This document shows positions 54,888 to 62,821 of a stretch of 64,000 bases of DNA, one piece after another. Within the stretch, counting starts at the first letter, position 1, and each line of letters opens with the position of its first letter. The notes below the pieces were generated by a model that made no database searches, had not been told where the DNA came from, and saw nothing but the letters and a program-made list of their open reading frames with translations. Source of the stretch: Yaniella halotolerans DSM 15476 (lineage in GTDB: Bacteria > Actinomycetota > Actinomycetes > Actinomycetales > Micrococcaceae); NCBI RefSeq assembly GCF_000420805.1, contig NZ_ATVQ01000001.1:186001-250000 (forward strand), given 5' to 3'. A program made the position numbers and the translations under genes.

Positions 54888-56114
54888 CCCGACGCTGAGG
54901 GTCAGCCCTCTGATCTTGTACCCTTCGATCAAGTCATCCCAGCTGATGGTTGGTTCTGACTCCCTGGCGACGGGCAGTGCGAGCAGCCGATGCAACAGGG
55001 CATCGGTTTCACGTAGTGCTAGCGGTTGACCCGGGCAGCCGTGGGCGCCAAAACCGAAACTCAGGCCGACATCCTGGACTCCCTCGCTGCGCTCACGGTC
55101 GGGGCAGACCCGAAGTGGATCGTGGGCAAACGCGTCCGCGTCAGCATTGGTTTTGCGAATATCAAGATCCACGAGCTCCCCGGTTGCCAGCGTGTAGGTG
55201 TCGTCCCTATCTGTGACGTCAAAATTTTCGGTGACGCGACGGTAGAGATGTCCCACGGGTGGTTCCAACCGGATCAGCTCGGCCAAGATGCTCAAGCGTT
55301 CGGCTTCTTCGGCGGCCACATAACGCTGACGCAATGCCGGGTTGTCTAGCAGATGCCAGCAGGCCATGGTGATGAATTCACGGGTGGTCACCATCCCGGC
55401 GGTGCCGTAGGTAACGCACTCGACCAGAATGTCTGCCAGGTTGTAATCCTGCTCAATCAGGTGACTGATAACATCCTGACGCGGGGCTTTAGTACGCGAA
55501 CAAACAGCCGGTAGGACGTCAAAGATCAACAGGCCAAGTACCGGTCCGATGCCGTTATGCGCGGCGGACATCCACTGACGTTTGGTACGCCCGAGCTGGG
55601 GTTTGCTGCGGTCTAACGGCGGTTGGCGGAAGAATTTTTCTAACCGGCGGGCCAGTGCTGGGACTCTTGCGTGGGTGAGGCCAACGATCGACGCGGTGAC
55701 TTCGACCGTGTAATAGAGCGCCACCTGATCGAAGGTGATGCTCCCGGTGCGTTGAGCCTGGTCAAGGATCTTATCGACGACCGCCTCCATGAGTGTGCCA
55801 TACCGGGATGCCACAACTTTGGGTGCGAAAAATCGGGCAACGTTGCGCCGTTGTTGATCGTGTTGGGGGCCGTCGGAAATGAGGATCGGATGGTTGCGGA
55901 AAACATTGCGAGGAATGTACTCGGCAGTAAAACCAGCCTGCAGTGTGGAATGCCGTGCCAACAACACTTCCTTGGCCGCTGCCAACGAGCCGATGTGCCA
56001 CATCTTGTTCCGCTGAGTGACGCGGCCGGTGGCCGTTTCGCCGGGTTTGCTTGCCTTCCGATCGCTACCCGGCGCAGAGCCATGCATGGGGCAGCCGGAT
56101 TGTTCAGTCGTCAA
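54882..56114 (-). CDS. Cytochrome P450, putative carotenoid ring hydroxylase
   Basis: 410 residues from TTG 56114, chosen because AAAGGGG sits six to ten bases upstream and the frame begins two bases after crtU. P450 signatures: the I-helix YGTAGMVTTRE (about 236-246), ExxR at Glu279/Arg282, and the heme loop LSFGFGAHGCPGQPLAL with Cys360. As the last gene of an isorenieratene operon it is the likely enzyme for 3,3'-dihydroxylation of the aromatic rings, as P450s do in Brevibacterium. The substrate is inferred from context only. Confidence 0.87.
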   Translation of the reverse strand: MTTEQSGCPMHGSAPGSDRKASKPGETATGRVTQRNKMWHIGSLAAAKEVLLARHSTLQAGFTAEYIPRNVFRNHPILISDGPQHDQQRRNVARFFAPKVVASRYGTLMEAVVDKILDQAQRTGSITFDQVALYYTVEVTASIVGLTHARVPALARRLEKFFRQPPLDRSKPQLGRTKRQWMSAAHNGIGPVLGLLIFDVLPAVCSRTKAPRQDVISHLIEQDYNLADILVECVTYGTAGMVTTREFITMACWHLLDNPALRQRYVAAEEAERLSILAELIRLEPPVGHLYRRVTENFDVTDRDDTYTLATGELVDLDIRKTNADADAFAHDPLRVCPDRERSEGVQDVGLSFGFGAHGCPGQPLALRETDALLHRLLALPVARESEPTISWDDLIEGYKIRGLTLSVGS

Positions 56115-56115
56115 T

Positions 56116-57702
56116 CTATCCCCTTTCTGTGAGTTCTGTAAGCGCGAATTTTCGAAGCAACCGGCCCGGCGCACTGCGTCGCAATAAGCCGCGGCGTGGT
56201 GGCGACTCCAGATCATGACCGGTGACATCCCAACCCGCCAGTAATTGGTTGGCAGCCAAGAAGCCGGTGGTAGCGGCCCGTTCCATCAGGGCCACGGGCA
56301 GCTCACAGCGGATCCAGTCCCCCGCCAGCACGAGTCCTGGGATGCCGGTGGTGACTTCCGGGTGGTCATGCCACGGTGAAACGTCCGCTAGTCCGCAATC
56401 ATCATGCACGAGGTATTCTTCGGCCACGATCTCCAGGTGCTGGGTCTCGGGGTAGACCCGCACCATGTCGTCGAGCAGAGCTGCGCGAATGGCCTGAGCG
56501 TCCTGGGAGGTTGGATCAGCCGGCGTATCGACGGCGTAGGCGTGTAGTTCCACCACTGAGCCACCGTGTTCGTCGGTCCATGTCTTGGCGGTGGCTTCAT
56601 AACGCTCCAGGACCGAAATATTATCGAGCACAGCATAGCCACTCGTACCCAGAAACTCCGCCCTGTCGTCGGCAACAGTATCGGATAACCACAGTCGCAG
56701 GATGGCAAACGCAGGCGCGTTTCGACGACGTTTGGCTCTGTGCTGAAGACTGATCAGTTCGCGGGTTGCATCCTCGATCTGGGCGATCAGGCGTCTCGAC
56801 GAACGCGGATCGGCCGCTAACACCACCGCATCAACGGTCACAGTGGTCTGCTCAGTGGTCACATGCCAGCCGTCTGGGTCCTGGTGTAGTTGCGTTACCG
56901 ATTGCTCAGTATGGATGCTGACGCCGAGATCTTCGAGGTAGGTTCCAAGTGGATCCCACAGGCTGGTGTTGAAGTCATCGATGGGCACATCGAACAGCAG
57001 ACCTTCTGCCGAACCGGTGAAGTAGGTGTGGAACATGGTCACCAGTTCCCGGGCGGAAAAGTCTTTAGGGTGGGCGAAGAATGAGCGTGCGAAGACCTCG
57101 AGCGCCAGGTGGCGGGCGCCGTCCGGGAAGCGTAGCCGGTCCAGGAAATCGGCGGCCGATTCGTGATCGTAGCGGCTCAGGCCTTCCGGGAAGTCCAGAT
57201 CGATCAGCTCAAAGGCGCTAGCTAGGTCGACTTCGGCAAGCCCGGTTAGTGGAAAGGTCGGACTGTTCAGCACAAACGCGGCCAGGTTCCACGGTGGGGT
57301 GCGGGGAATTGACTCGAAAGAGTCGGTCAGACCCTGCTCGGTTTGCAGCGGATAGTCGGCAACCGGGGTCAACCGGTCCAGTGCGGGGTCGGTGCGCCGC
57401 AGCAGCGCACGGAGGTTGTAGTACTGGCGGAAAAATGCGTGAAATCCGCGACTCATATTTCGCCCGTCACCGGTGGGCCAGGATCGCACCCGGCCGCCAA
57501 GTTGCGGGGCGGCCTCGTAGAGCGTCACGTCAACGCCGCGTTCTGCTAGACCGGTGGCCGCAGCAAGTCCGGCAATCCCGCCGCCGATGACCGCTACGGT
57601 TCGAGGAGTGGTTACGGCGTCATGGCCACGATGAGCTCGAAGCGTCTCGGCATACGGGTCTCGTGGCGCGTTGGGTGCAGTGTGCTTGTTGAATCGGCTC
57701 AT
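56116..57702 (-). CDS. crtU: Carotene desaturase/methyl-shift enzyme (isorenieratene synthase)
   Basis: A 528-residue FAD enzyme that desaturates the beta-rings of beta-carotene with a methyl shift, giving aromatic chi-rings. N-terminal FAD motif TVAVIGGGIAGLAAATGLAERGVDVTLYEA; the CrtU-type block RGFHAFFRQYYNLRALLRRTDP; C-terminal GLVLAGDWIRCELPVALMERAATTGFLAANQLL. ATG 57702 overlaps the methyltransferase stop as ATGA. The longer open frame to 57945 runs antiparallel-free through the previous gene and is not coding. Differs clearly from CrtI-type desaturases. Confidence 0.88.
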   Translation of the reverse strand: MSRFNKHTAPNAPRDPYAETLRAHRGHDAVTTPRTVAVIGGGIAGLAAATGLAERGVDVTLYEAAPQLGGRVRSWPTGDGRNMSRGFHAFFRQYYNLRALLRRTDPALDRLTPVADYPLQTEQGLTDSFESIPRTPPWNLAAFVLNSPTFPLTGLAEVDLASAFELIDLDFPEGLSRYDHESAADFLDRLRFPDGARHLALEVFARSFFAHPKDFSARELVTMFHTYFTGSAEGLLFDVPIDDFNTSLWDPLGTYLEDLGVSIHTEQSVTQLHQDPDGWHVTTEQTTVTVDAVVLAADPRSSRRLIAQIEDATRELISLQHRAKRRRNAPAFAILRLWLSDTVADDRAEFLGTSGYAVLDNISVLERYEATAKTWTDEHGGSVVELHAYAVDTPADPTSQDAQAIRAALLDDMVRVYPETQHLEIVAEEYLVHDDCGLADVSPWHDHPEVTTGIPGLVLAGDWIRCELPVALMERAATTGFLAANQLLAGWDVTGHDLESPPRRGLLRRSAPGRLLRKFALTELTERG

Positions 57703-58415
57703 GCGAGTCCTTCTTGGTTCACGGCGGTGTAGGTGTGGAGGACTTCGCGGTGCCAGCCCTTTGCTGTAGTCACCGATGCGTGATGGAATCCGGCCTGTAC
57801 CAGACGTTGCAGTACGGTAGCTGTGGCCTCGTTGTCCAGCACCGATTTCCATAAGTAGGTGAACAGGCTGGTTTTGGCGCCGGCGAGTGTTGCGAGTGGG
57901 ATGATGATCGCAAAGCATACAATCGTCCATTTGGCTTGTGCCCACCGGGATTCGGAGACCGAGTAGTCGTGCAGCACCAGTGGTGTGCCGGGTTTCATCA
58001 ACTCGCGAATGCTGGTCAGCACCGCAGTACGCTCTGCCTCGGGCACGTTGCGCAACAGGTACGCTGCGAACACGCCGTCCGGAGCATTGTCGAAGGCGTC
58101 GTTGGACGCGAGGTTTTCAACTGATTCCAAAATGAACTCGGTACCGTTGGGCCAGGATTTTTCACGGGCAAAGTTCAACATGCCGTCGGAGGCATCAACG
58201 CCGATGACGTGTGCGTCCGGCACCGTGTCCAGTAGAGCTTGGGTGCTGAGTCCAGTTCCGCACCCGAGATCCCAGATGACCGGCGATTCCTTGTTGGTTA
58301 GCCCATGGGCTAAGGCTTTGGCGGCACGGCGCAGCTCGCGTCGATACCCGGGGTTCAATCGGGTCAACAGATCGTAGCGGCGTGCAGAACGTGAGAAGGC
58401 TTCACTGAGTGACAT
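57699..58415 (-). CDS. SAM-dependent methyltransferase (CrtT-like) in the carotenoid operon
   Basis: A 238-residue class I methyltransferase of the UbiE/MenG type: VIWDLGCGTGLSTQALLDTVPDAHVIGVDASDGMLNFAREK (motif I and the acidic loop), then ESVENLASNDAFD and LLRNVPEAERTAVL. It overlaps crtYd by 14 bp and crtU by 4 bp, so it is an integral member of the operon. A similarly placed gene, crtT, lies between crtY and crtU in Streptomyces isorenieratene clusters, where its function is unsettled. It may methylate a carotenoid or quinone. Confidence 0.82.
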   Translation of the reverse strand: MSLSEAFSRSARRYDLLTRLNPGYRRELRRAAKALAHGLTNKESPVIWDLGCGTGLSTQALLDTVPDAHVIGVDASDGMLNFAREKSWPNGTEFILESVENLASNDAFDNAPDGVFAAYLLRNVPEAERTAVLTSIRELMKPGTPLVLHDYSVSESRWAQAKWTIVCFAIIIPLATLAGAKTSLFTYLWKSVLDNEATATVLQRLVQAGFHHASVTTAKGWHREVLHTYTAVNQEGLA

Positions 58416-58749
58416 CGACTGTGACCTCCTGCGCTTGGCGCTCGCGACGATTTTTTAAACCCTGCCACACCATCAACACGGTGGTGAGCATGGCAAAGCC
58501 GAAGCCGAAATCTTCGATGGGAATGTCCCACGGGAAGCGGAGACCCAGCATGTGGTCGGGGTTGTACAAGACAATGGGGTTGGACAGTTTGGTCAGATAG
58601 CCGTCGACCAGGATTTGGAAGCTCAAGCAAATGGCCATTGCCAGCCAGTAAGCCGGTTTGCGGAAGATTCCGCTGCGAACCACGAACAGTTCGATAAGCA
58701 CCACAACGATGATGCCCACAACGGTCAATACGGTGTATTCAGGCCACAT
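58402..58749 (-). CDS. crtYd: Lycopene beta-cyclase subunit d
   Basis: A 115-residue three-helix membrane protein from ATG 58749 (MWPEYTVLTVVG); the frame is open to 58815 but overlaps crtYc. IPIEDFGFGFAMLTTVLMVW holds the acidic cyclase motif and HMLGLRFPWDIP the conserved loop. Works with CrtYc as a heterodimer that cyclises lycopene ends. Because crtU is in the operon and a lycopene elongase is not, the beta-ring (CrtYc/CrtYd) assignment is preferred to the epsilon (CrtYe/CrtYf) one. Confidence 0.85.
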   Translation of the reverse strand: MWPEYTVLTVVGIIVVVLIELFVVRSGIFRKPAYWLAMAICLSFQILVDGYLTKLSNPIVLYNPDHMLGLRFPWDIPIEDFGFGFAMLTTVLMVWQGLKNRRERQAQEVTVDVTQ

Positions 58750-59092
58750 CGGAGTTGCTCCCTTCGGTTTGTTTGCGTTTGGCCGCCCAGCGCAGCACCG
58801 TGGACACACCTTCATAGCTGAGCAGCGCGCACAGCGAGATAACGACGAAGAACACGAGCTCTTCTAGCGGCATGATGCCCAGGTGGATGCCGGTGATAAA
58901 TTCGGGGTTATAGGTCCAATGACCTCGGGCGATCCCGAATACATCCCAGATCCCGAACACGAGGAGGACGACGCCAACGGAGGGCAACATCAACGGGAGC
59001 CGTCGATACACCCGGGCGCGGAGCAGAAATTCCAGGGGTAGGGTGATCGCCACGCACGCGGCCATCAGTATCAGGTATTCATATTGCGCCAA
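58739..59092 (-). CDS. crtYc: Lycopene beta-cyclase subunit c
   Basis: A 117-residue membrane protein with three helices: YLILMAACVAITLPLEFLL, LMLPSVGVVLLVFGIWDVF, and the loop ITGIHLGIMPLEELVFFVVISL carrying the PLEE cyclase motif. TTG start preceded by GGAAGGAA. It overlaps crtYd by 11 bp. Heterodimeric cyclases of this kind are typical of Gram-positive actinobacteria and are unrelated to CrtY/CrtL. Confidence 0.87.
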   Translation of the reverse strand: MAQYEYLILMAACVAITLPLEFLLRARVYRRLPLMLPSVGVVLLVFGIWDVFGIARGHWTYNPEFITGIHLGIMPLEELVFFVVISLCALLSYEGVSTVLRWAAKRKQTEGSNSDVA

Positions 59093-59104
59093 AGTATTCC
59101 TTCC

Positions 59105-60718
59105 CTAACGGTTGTGAGTAGGACGGGTTGTAGTCGGTTGCAGTGGTGTTGCCAGCGGTCCGGTTGAGGTGTCATCACGCAGCCGCTTGATAATGTTTTC
59201 TGCCGAAATTAAACACATTGGTAGTCCGACGCCGGGTGCTGTGGTCGCCCCGGCAAAGTACAAGCCATCAATATGTCGTGACGCGTTGGAACCGCGGAAG
59301 AACGCAGACTGCGCCAGGGTGTGAGCCAACCCCAATGCGTTGCCTTGCCAGGCGTTGAAGCGTTCTTGAAAATCTCCGGGACCTACCGTGTGGCGAGCGA
59401 CAATGCGTTGTGCCAGGTCATCCACGCCGATACGTTGGGCAATCAGGTCAATGGCTGCATCCACGATGGCCGTGGTGTCTGGATCTTCGTCGTGGTTGAG
59501 ACTGCCGACGATCCCATCTTTGGTGGCCTGTACAGGGATAAGGACGAAGACGTTTTCGTGTCCTTCCGGCGCCACGCTCGGATCGGTCGCACTGGAACGG
59601 CACACGTACAGCGATTCCGAGTATGCACCTGGGTCGTGCTGCGCGGTGCGAGATGACAGCTTCGGGAAGACCGCCTCGAAGTCTGGATCCCAATCCTGGC
59701 TGAAGAATAACGAGTGGTGGGCTAGCTGCGGTAGGTCGCCTTCAACTCCGAGGTACGCCAGCACGCAACTGAGGCCCGGGTTTCTGCGCCGCCAGTACTT
59801 CGGCCTGGCCGAACGGGGATCTGACACCAGTTGTGTTTCGGTGTGGTGCCGGTCTGCACCGGATACCACAACGTCAGCGGCCAGATAGTGCTCACCGGTG
59901 TCATCACGGTATGTGACACCGTTGACCCGTTGTGGCTTGCCGGCGTCGTGATGAATCTCTTCGACCGTTGCGCTGGTATGAATTCGCACTCCAGCGTTAA
60001 CCGCGAGCCGGCGCAAGGAATCAATGAAGGTTGCGAAACCGCCCATTGGGTAGGCAACCCCTTCAACCAAAGTCGTGTAGTTCATAATCCCGTAGAACGC
60101 GGGGGTGATTTTCGGTGCGGAGGATAAAAATACTGCCGCATACGTGAGGAGTTGTCGCAGCTGAGTGTGGTCGAACTGGGCCGCTACATCAGCATCGAGC
60201 GACCGAGTAAATTTGCGTGCCAATCGGCCGAGTCGCCGCATGATTTGGGCGGAGGTCAGTCCCCGCAGCTCTGTGAAGTTTGTGTATAAGAACCGCTCGA
60301 TGGACAACCGGTAATCCGTTTCCATACCTGCCAGGTAGCGCTCGACCTCGGCACCGGCACCAGGTTCTAACTGGTCAAACAGCTCGATAACATTCTGTGC
60401 CCCCGTGGAGACATCGAGAGGCTGATACCCCTCGGTAAAGACTCGGAAGGCGGGCTCATTGAGCTGTACAAGGTCGAGTTCGGCCTCGACCGACGTCCCC
60501 ATCAGCTCATAGAAATGTTCGAATGCGCTGGGCATCAACCACCAGGACGGCCCCATATCCCAGCGGAAACTGTCGTCCTTGAGGACTCCGGCTCGACCGC
60601 CAACATCATCTTGTTTCTCTAAGACGGTCACGTCGTACCCGTCTTTGGCCAGTAGGCCTGCGGTGGCTAGTCCGGCAACACCGGCTCCAATCACCACCGC
60701 GGACGTTGTGTGTGTCAT
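59105..60718 (-). CDS. crtI: Phytoene desaturase (CrtI type)
   Basis: A 537-residue FAD enzyme that converts phytoene to lycopene in four steps. N-terminal VVIGAGVAGLATAGLLAKDGYDVTVLEKQDDVGGRAG, FRWDMGPSWWLMP, YPMGGFATFIDSLRRLA, and the C-terminal carotenoid-desaturase signature DGLYFAGATTAPGVGLPMCLISAENIIKRL. Three bases separate it from crtB; 12 bp from crtYc. Confidence 0.94.
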   Translation of the reverse strand: MTHTTSAVVIGAGVAGLATAGLLAKDGYDVTVLEKQDDVGGRAGVLKDDSFRWDMGPSWWLMPSAFEHFYELMGTSVEAELDLVQLNEPAFRVFTEGYQPLDVSTGAQNVIELFDQLEPGAGAEVERYLAGMETDYRLSIERFLYTNFTELRGLTSAQIMRRLGRLARKFTRSLDADVAAQFDHTQLRQLLTYAAVFLSSAPKITPAFYGIMNYTTLVEGVAYPMGGFATFIDSLRRLAVNAGVRIHTSATVEEIHHDAGKPQRVNGVTYRDDTGEHYLAADVVVSGADRHHTETQLVSDPRSARPKYWRRRNPGLSCVLAYLGVEGDLPQLAHHSLFFSQDWDPDFEAVFPKLSSRTAQHDPGAYSESLYVCRSSATDPSVAPEGHENVFVLIPVQATKDGIVGSLNHDEDPDTTAIVDAAIDLIAQRIGVDDLAQRIVARHTVGPGDFQERFNAWQGNALGLAHTLAQSAFFRGSNASRHIDGLYFAGATTAPGVGLPMCLISAENIIKRLRDDTSTGPLATPLQPTTTRPTHNR

Positions 60719-60721
60719 GAA

Positions 60722-61600
60722 CTATTTCTTCTTCAACAAGTTGGCGGATACGGTTTGCGCTGCAATGGCGAGTTTTCGTGCATTCTTGACGCGTACCCGG
60801 CGTGTCAACAGTTCCGCGGCGGGGCGGTGCTCCAGTGCGTCAGTGAGTTCGCTAAATAATCGGTGGGCCATCTCCACACCGATGCGGGCCCGACGATCGA
60901 GTTTTTTCATACCGGGTTCAGCTGCGGCAAGGTCGGCTCGAATCTCATCGACCAGGCGTTGTTTCCGGGCCTCACCAAAATTCGCCGGATCGACGCCCGG
61001 GAAATAGGATCGGCCCAGCCCCTGGTAATCGGTCGCTAGATCCCGCAAAAAGTTCACTTTTTGGAATGCTGCACCGAGCCGTCGCGCTGACGCCGAGAGA
61101 AGTTCATCGTACTGGGTATCGGTCCCGGGCATGTGGCGAAATACCTCCAGACACATCAGCCCTACCACTTCGGCAGAACCATAGATATAGTCTTCTAGAC
61201 TTTCGGCCGTGTGTTTTTGACGGTACAAATCGGCCCGCATGGATCGAAAGAACGGCCGCGTCAGCTGGGTGGTAATACCGTGGTGCTGGGCAGTGGTCGC
61301 AAAGGCATGCACCACCAGATTTGTGCTGTACCCGGTGGCAATGGCGGTTTCTGTTTGTGCTTCGAGTCCTTCAAGTTCGGTTGCGATAGTCTGGTGATCC
61401 AGGCCTGCTTCTTCTGCGACGCCGTCGACAATTTCATCGGCCAGTCTGACTAAGGCGTAGATGTTGTCGATGTCGCGGCGTGCCGCTCTACCGAGAAATC
61501 GGCGGGCTAGTCCAAATGAGGTGGAATACGCGTCAATGACTTTACCTGAGCTTGAAATGGCTGCTTCGGTGTACAGGTGCAGTGCAGTGCGGTGTTTCAT
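60722..61600 (-). CDS. crtB: Phytoene synthase
   Basis: A 292-residue head-to-head prenyl condensing enzyme: two GGPP to phytoene. The two Asp-rich motifs are LVRLADEIVDG (about residue 50) and FLRDLATDYQGLGRSYFPG (about 185); YIYGSAEVVGLMCLEVF is also conserved. Its ATG directly abuts the crtE stop codon, showing tight coupling. Confidence 0.94.
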   Translation of the reverse strand: MKHRTALHLYTEAAISSSGKVIDAYSTSFGLARRFLGRAARRDIDNIYALVRLADEIVDGVAEEAGLDHQTIATELEGLEAQTETAIATGYSTNLVVHAFATTAQHHGITTQLTRPFFRSMRADLYRQKHTAESLEDYIYGSAEVVGLMCLEVFRHMPGTDTQYDELLSASARRLGAAFQKVNFLRDLATDYQGLGRSYFPGVDPANFGEARKQRLVDEIRADLAAAEPGMKKLDRRARIGVEMAHRLFSELTDALEHRPAAELLTRRVRVKNARKLAIAAQTVSANLLKKK

Positions 61601-62668
61601 TTAGTGTTTCCTCTGCAACAGCTCATTGATCAGATGCCGGAACGAAGCGTGGGCCTCTGGCCGGATCGCCAAACCATCGACCTGTTGTTGAGCTTGTGCG
61701 CAGTATTGATCAGCAAGATTTCGAGCTCGTTGTTCAATGTTCAGGTCGATCAGCAGTTGTCGCACGGTATCGTTGTCGATGGTTCCGGCACGCCACCCGG
61801 CGATGGTCGGTGCTGCGGTCTCAATGTTTTTTGCCAGGGCGATGAGCACGGTTGCTTTGCCTTCTCGCAGATCGGAATCATTCGGTTTACCGGTAGTTGT
61901 GGAGTCTCCAAAGGTGCCCAGGACGTCGTCAATGATTTGATAACAGCTGCCGAGCAGGCCGGCGAGTTCACTCAGGCGCGTCAGCAGTTCGTCGGTTGCG
62001 CCAGCCAGTAGTGCTCCGATGACCAGAGGCGTTTCAAACGAATATGCCGCGGTTTTGAGTCGGTGCATACGCAGCACTTCATCAAGATCCGGTGTACCAA
62101 AATCCGCACTGAATAACACGTCATCGAGTTCTCCGGCCGCTGACTGCTGGATTGCCGCCTGAAACAAGTCGACCACCCGGTTGCCGCAAGCCAGATCGTG
62201 GCATGCATTGTGGAGGAGCTGGATGGCTTGAGAGATCAGAACGTCACCAGCTAACAGCGCAGCAGCATGACCGATATGTTCGGCAGCGTGCTGTGCTTTG
62301 CCTTCAGCAAGCGCGGCATCACGATAATGCGCTGACAACGTTGGCTCACCGCGGCGTACGAAATCTTGATCGATAATGTCGTCATGGATGATTAAGGCCG
62401 TGTGCAACAATTCAAAGGCGCAACCGATCTCGATCAAGCGGGGTTCGGGATCTTCGCTGACGGTGCGGTACCCCAGATACACGAGCATGGGCCGGGCACG
62501 TTTGCCACCATCGATTGCTTTGGAAATCTGCTGCCAAAGTTGGGCCATGTGTGGGGTTGGGGCCGTGGCTGTCTGCTCCTTGAACAGTTGCTCCAGGCGC
62601 TGCTCGAGTGCGTTATGGAAGTTCTTGCCAGGTTCGGTTTGTGGGATGAGTTGGGCTTGAATGCTCAT
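61601..62668 (-). CDS. crtE: Geranylgeranyl diphosphate synthase
   Basis: A 355-residue trans-prenyltransferase, first gene of the carotenoid operon. First Asp-rich motif IIHDDIIDQDFVRRGEPT (about 112), second YQIIDDVLGTFGDSTTTGKPNDSDLREGKATVLI (about 255-290). AGGAGGAGCG before the ATG is an excellent ribosome-binding site. Divergent from tspO with the candidate MarR operator between them. GGPP, its product, is the effector of CrtR-type repressors. Confidence 0.93.
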   Translation of the reverse strand: MSIQAQLIPQTEPGKNFHNALEQRLEQLFKEQTATAPTPHMAQLWQQISKAIDGGKRARPMLVYLGYRTVSEDPEPRLIEIGCAFELLHTALIIHDDIIDQDFVRRGEPTLSAHYRDAALAEGKAQHAAEHIGHAAALLAGDVLISQAIQLLHNACHDLACGNRVVDLFQAAIQQSAAGELDDVLFSADFGTPDLDEVLRMHRLKTAAYSFETPLVIGALLAGATDELLTRLSELAGLLGSCYQIIDDVLGTFGDSTTTGKPNDSDLREGKATVLIALAKNIETAAPTIAGWRAGTIDNDTVRQLLIDLNIEQRARNLADQYCAQAQQQVDGLAIRPEAHASFRHLINELLQRKH

Positions 62669-62757
62669 CGCTCCTCCTGATCACATCGTGGCACCTGCAA
62701 CACACGGAACTGTTGCGTAGATAAAAACAGACTTTACCTGCGCGGTGACTTAAATTA

Positions 62758-62770
62758 CTAGCTTGGCTAA
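62758..62770. promoter_or_regulatory. Candidate MarR operator in the crtE/tspO promoter region
   Basis: CTAGCTTGGCTAA; its reverse complement TTAGCCAAGCTAG matches TTAGCCATTCTAA of the marR/hemH2 region at 10 of 13 positions, and the flank continues with TAA...TT in both. It lies 90 bp before crtE and 52 bp before tspO. Confidence 0.5.
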
Positions 62771-62821
62771 CTATGATAGCAGCTGTGACCACTGATTCAT
62801 GTCCCAGAGAGGAAGGCAGCA

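Noticed and set aside
57703-57945. 81-codon N-terminal extension of crtU
   Set aside because: It lies inside the methyltransferase gene in another frame; the ATGA overlap at 57699-57702 gives the natural start.
58402-59092. Reading the cyclase pair as CrtYe/CrtYf of a C50 decaprenoxanthin pathway
   Set aside because: No crtEb lycopene elongase is in the operon and crtU is present, which needs beta-ionone rings.
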